Assembly: GCA_014384375.1 (NCBI GenBank)
Contig: JACNFY010000033.1
Coordinates: forward strand, 1-42,418
Direction: 5' to 3'
Length of the DNA stretch: 42,418 bases
DNA from: Nanobdellati archaeon
Lineage (GTDB): Archaea > Nanobdellota > Nanobdellia > Woesearchaeales > GCA-2686295
This document shows, one piece after another, positions 40,620 through 42,418 of the stretch. Position 1 is the stretch's first letter; each line of letters starts with the position of its first letter. The notes beneath the pieces were generated by a model, which saw only the letters and a list, made by a program, of their open reading frames with translations, made no database searches and had not been told where the DNA came from. Both the position numbers and the translations under genes were made by a program.

Positions 40620-41366
40620 GTGAAAAGAATAATTGTAAATAACTTGTCAAAGAAATTCAGGATTGGTTTCAAAAAGAAGCAAACTGCTTTGTCTAGAGTG
40701 TGGTCTTTCCTTTCAAGAAGAGAACCTAAAAAAGAATTCTTGGTTCTAGACAAAGTATCCTTTGACGTAGATGCAGGCGAGATCGTAGCTATTATTGGAA
40801 GCAATGGTTCTGGTAAAAGCACATTACTCCGTACTATAACTGGTATCTACAAGCAAGATAAAGGCACAATCAAAACTGAAGGCAAAGTTATGAGTATTAT
40901 TGGTTTGCAAACAGGATTCAAGAAGAAGTTGACAATGAAAGAAAACATTTTCCTATGTTATTCTCTTCTCGGACTTAGCAAAAAAAGTGTTGAAAAATAT
41001 TTTTATTCCATTGTTTCTTTTACAGAACTCGAAGACTATGTGAATACAAAGATTTATCAGTTTTCAACTGGTATGAAAAAAAGGATGGCGATTGCTATAG
41101 CCATTTACAGTGTCATTATTTCAAAAGCCAAAGTTCTTTTATTGGATGAGGTTTTTAGTGGTGGTGATGCTCATTTCAAAAAGAAGAGTTATGATAAAAT
41201 AAAAGACATTATGAAATCAGGAATAAGTATTTTGTTGGTTTCCCATCAAATGAATTTCTTAAAGAAAAATTGTGCCCGAGCTATATGGATGGATAAAGGC
41301 AGAATCATTAGAGACGGAAATAGCAAAGAAGTGATATATGAATACTTAAAGAAGACAACTAAGTGA
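40620..41366 (+). CDS. ABC transporter ATPase for polysaccharide export (Wzt/TagH family)
   Basis: The 248-residue protein has Walker A GSNGSGKST (about 59-67), the signature segment YQFSTGMKKRMA, Walker B KVLLLDEVFSGGD and the switch His in LLVSHQ. The ~40 residues before the first strand (KKKQTALSRVWSFLSRREP) are typical of Wzt/TagH ATPases, which lengthen this region. There is no C-terminal carbohydrate-binding domain, so substrate choice would depend on the permease or other proteins. The start is GTG 40620. It ends 1 bp before a convergent gene. Confidence 0.95.
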   Translation: MKRIIVNNLSKKFRIGFKKKQTALSRVWSFLSRREPKKEFLVLDKVSFDVDAGEIVAIIGSNGSGKSTLLRTITGIYKQDKGTIKTEGKVMSIIGLQTGFKKKLTMKENIFLCYSLLGLSKKSVEKYFYSIVSFTELEDYVNTKIYQFSTGMKKRMAIAIAIYSVIISKAKVLLLDEVFSGGDAHFKKKSYDKIKDIMKSGISILLVSHQMNFLKKNCARAIWMDKGRIIRDGNSKEVIYEYLKKTTK

Positions 41367-41367
41367 A

Positions 41368-42418
41368 CTATTTCTTACAAAATTTAGCGTAATCTTTAGA
41401 GAATATCACATACCATTCTTCTGACAAGTTATCTGCTAGCTTCTTATATTTAGGCTTCGGAAGAGAGAAATTAGTTGGCACTTTTACATCAAGAAACTTG
41501 AATATGGTAATAATTGTTTTATCAAAATCTTTGATAAAATCTTCATAGATAAGTGTAAGTGGTTTGATATCATTTTCTCTGAAAAAATTAGTCCAACTCT
41601 TCTCTTCATATTTTATGCTCTTTAGAGCTTGGAGAATCCCGTCAAAGTTATAAGAGAGTGTTAAATCATGAGAATCATGTTCTTTTGTTTTGGCCCAGAT
41701 ATCTGTTTTTTGAGCTTTAAACAATGATATAGCTTGTTTTACATTATTGTTTCTTTTTAAGAATATATAATGTACATTTGGAAAAACAGATCTAACCAAT
41801 CTATCACCTTTCAAAGGTCCAAACTTGTTTGTATTAGTTACTGCAGTTTCAAATTGGTTATAAGTTGCCCAATGCATCTTTGTTCCAAAAATCTTGTTTT
41901 TAGAACTTGATAAGGTAATAATTTTATTTATTATGTCCAAATAATCTGTTTCCAATTGTAAATTCTTAGTTAGTTTGTACAACTTCCCAAAATGCCATTT
42001 TGGGTTTCCAACAAGATTAGTGCTTTTTAGTAAAGATTCAAGAACAACACTTCCTGAACGTCGCACAGTACACATAATATAACTAGTTTTAGGAGTTATT
42101 GGATGACTGTTGACTAGGAAGGTCTTAGCAAAGTAATTTACTAGGTAATCATGATATATCCTAATAATAGGAATTTTTGTTTCTTTAACCAACGATTTTG
42201 CATTTTTAAAAAGGAGTTCCTCATTTCTATCAGTTGATATAATGATTAGATCAACTTCAGATAAAAACTTATCCTTTGGTTTTATTATTGGAATATTGCT
42301 TATTGAATTTATTTTTGGGTTGTAATCAATAATTGAGATTATTTTTGGTTTCGGAACATCTTTTATTAAAGAAAGCATTTCAACAGTATGCTGATTAGCA
42401 CCATAAATAACAACAGAA
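41368..42418 (-). CDS. Stf0-type sulfotransferase with N-terminal Rossmann-like domain (partial)
   Basis: The gene enters from beyond the window: the frame stays open past ATG 42378 and reads VVIYGANQHTVEML up to 42417, so the 5' end is missing. The N-terminal ~100 residues look like a Rossmann-type GxxxxT domain (IISIIDYN, VDLIIISTDRN). The rest matches Stf0 sulfotransferases: CTVRRSGSVVLESLL as the PAPS loop, GNPKWHFG, KMHWATYNQFE and FLKRNNNVKQAISLFKAQKTDIW. It should use PAPS to sulfate a sugar, like trehalose 2-sulfotransferase. It faces the exporter genes tail to tail. Confidence 0.85.
   Translation of the reverse strand, partial: SVVIYGANQHTVEMLSLIKDVPKPKIISIIDYNPKINSISNIPIIKPKDKFLSEVDLIIISTDRNEELLFKNAKSLVKETKIPIIRIYHDYLVNYFAKTFLVNSHPITPKTSYIMCTVRRSGSVVLESLLKSTNLVGNPKWHFGKLYKLTKNLQLETDYLDIINKIITLSSSKNKIFGTKMHWATYNQFETAVTNTNKFGPLKGDRLVRSVFPNVHYIFLKRNNNVKQAISLFKAQKTDIWAKTKEHDSHDLTLSYNFDGILQALKSIKYEEKSWTNFFRENDIKPLTLIYEDFIKDFDKTIITIFKFLDVKVPTNFSLPKPKYKKLADNLSEEWYVIFSKDYAKFCKK

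Overview
The window is an AT-rich stretch of an archaeal chromosome, most likely from a DPANN lineage close to Woesearchaeota or Pacearchaeota. The domain is clear from L37e, an LSm protein, aIF2-gamma, aIF1A, an archaeal-length S7 and TATA boxes about 24-30 nt upstream of many start codons (leaderless promoters). The DPANN placement is my inference. It rests on small overlapping operons, a surface protein with a pilin-like N-terminus (KAQITIF), a shortened Dph2, an enlarged OPRT and bacterial-type genes such as lspA, cspA and ftr1.

Region 1 (1-7.8 kb): a PEP-utiliser swivel protein cut off at a hairpin on the window edge, the rpl37e-lsm pair, a three-gene operon of exported proteins ending in a 1,220-residue protein with an HEGAH motif, and a minus-strand operon of an EF-Tu-domain-2 protein, an HTH/zinc-ribbon regulator and an HEVLH protein. 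Region 2 (7.8-22.7 kb) is mostly metabolism: SAM hydrolase, MazG, AmrS-like radical SAM enzyme, flavin reductase, iron permease, thioredoxin reductase with glutamate dehydrogenase, FKBP, cold-shock protein, a deaminase/phosphorylase pair for MTA salvage, ASCH protein, pyrF-pyrE, AlkD and a second radical SAM enzyme, closed by aIF2-gamma and S7 in divergent orientation.

Region 3 (23.3-30.3 kb): two decayed small genes (a coiled-coil ORF with an internal TAG and a RelE-toxin remnant), a short Dph2-like protein, an amino-acid permease fused to a methyltransferase, a 56-residue zinc protein preceded by four hairpins at about 25-bp spacing, SppA with an RDD protein, aIF1A, and an operon of two unknown proteins and lipoprotein signal peptidase.

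Region 4 (30.4-42.4 kb) is accessory. It starts with a nucleotidyltransferase/APS-kinase fusion that should make PAPS. Two adjacent type IV (AbiE-like) toxin-antitoxin operons follow, with a perfect 39-bp direct repeat upstream of each. The rest is a surface-glycan cluster: three membrane-anchored SGNH proteins, a methyltransferase, a DUF5989-like protein, two sulfotransferases and a Wzm/Wzt-type ABC exporter. My reading is that the APS kinase supplies PAPS to the two sulfotransferases, so that an exported polymer is sulfated and possibly acylated. The glycosyltransferases are not in the window, and the last gene runs off its end.

No tRNA, rRNA, CRISPR array or insertion sequence was recognised. 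The most unusual items are the permease-methyltransferase fusion, the covarying hairpin array, the repeat-flanked twin AbiE operons and the sulfated-glycan module.
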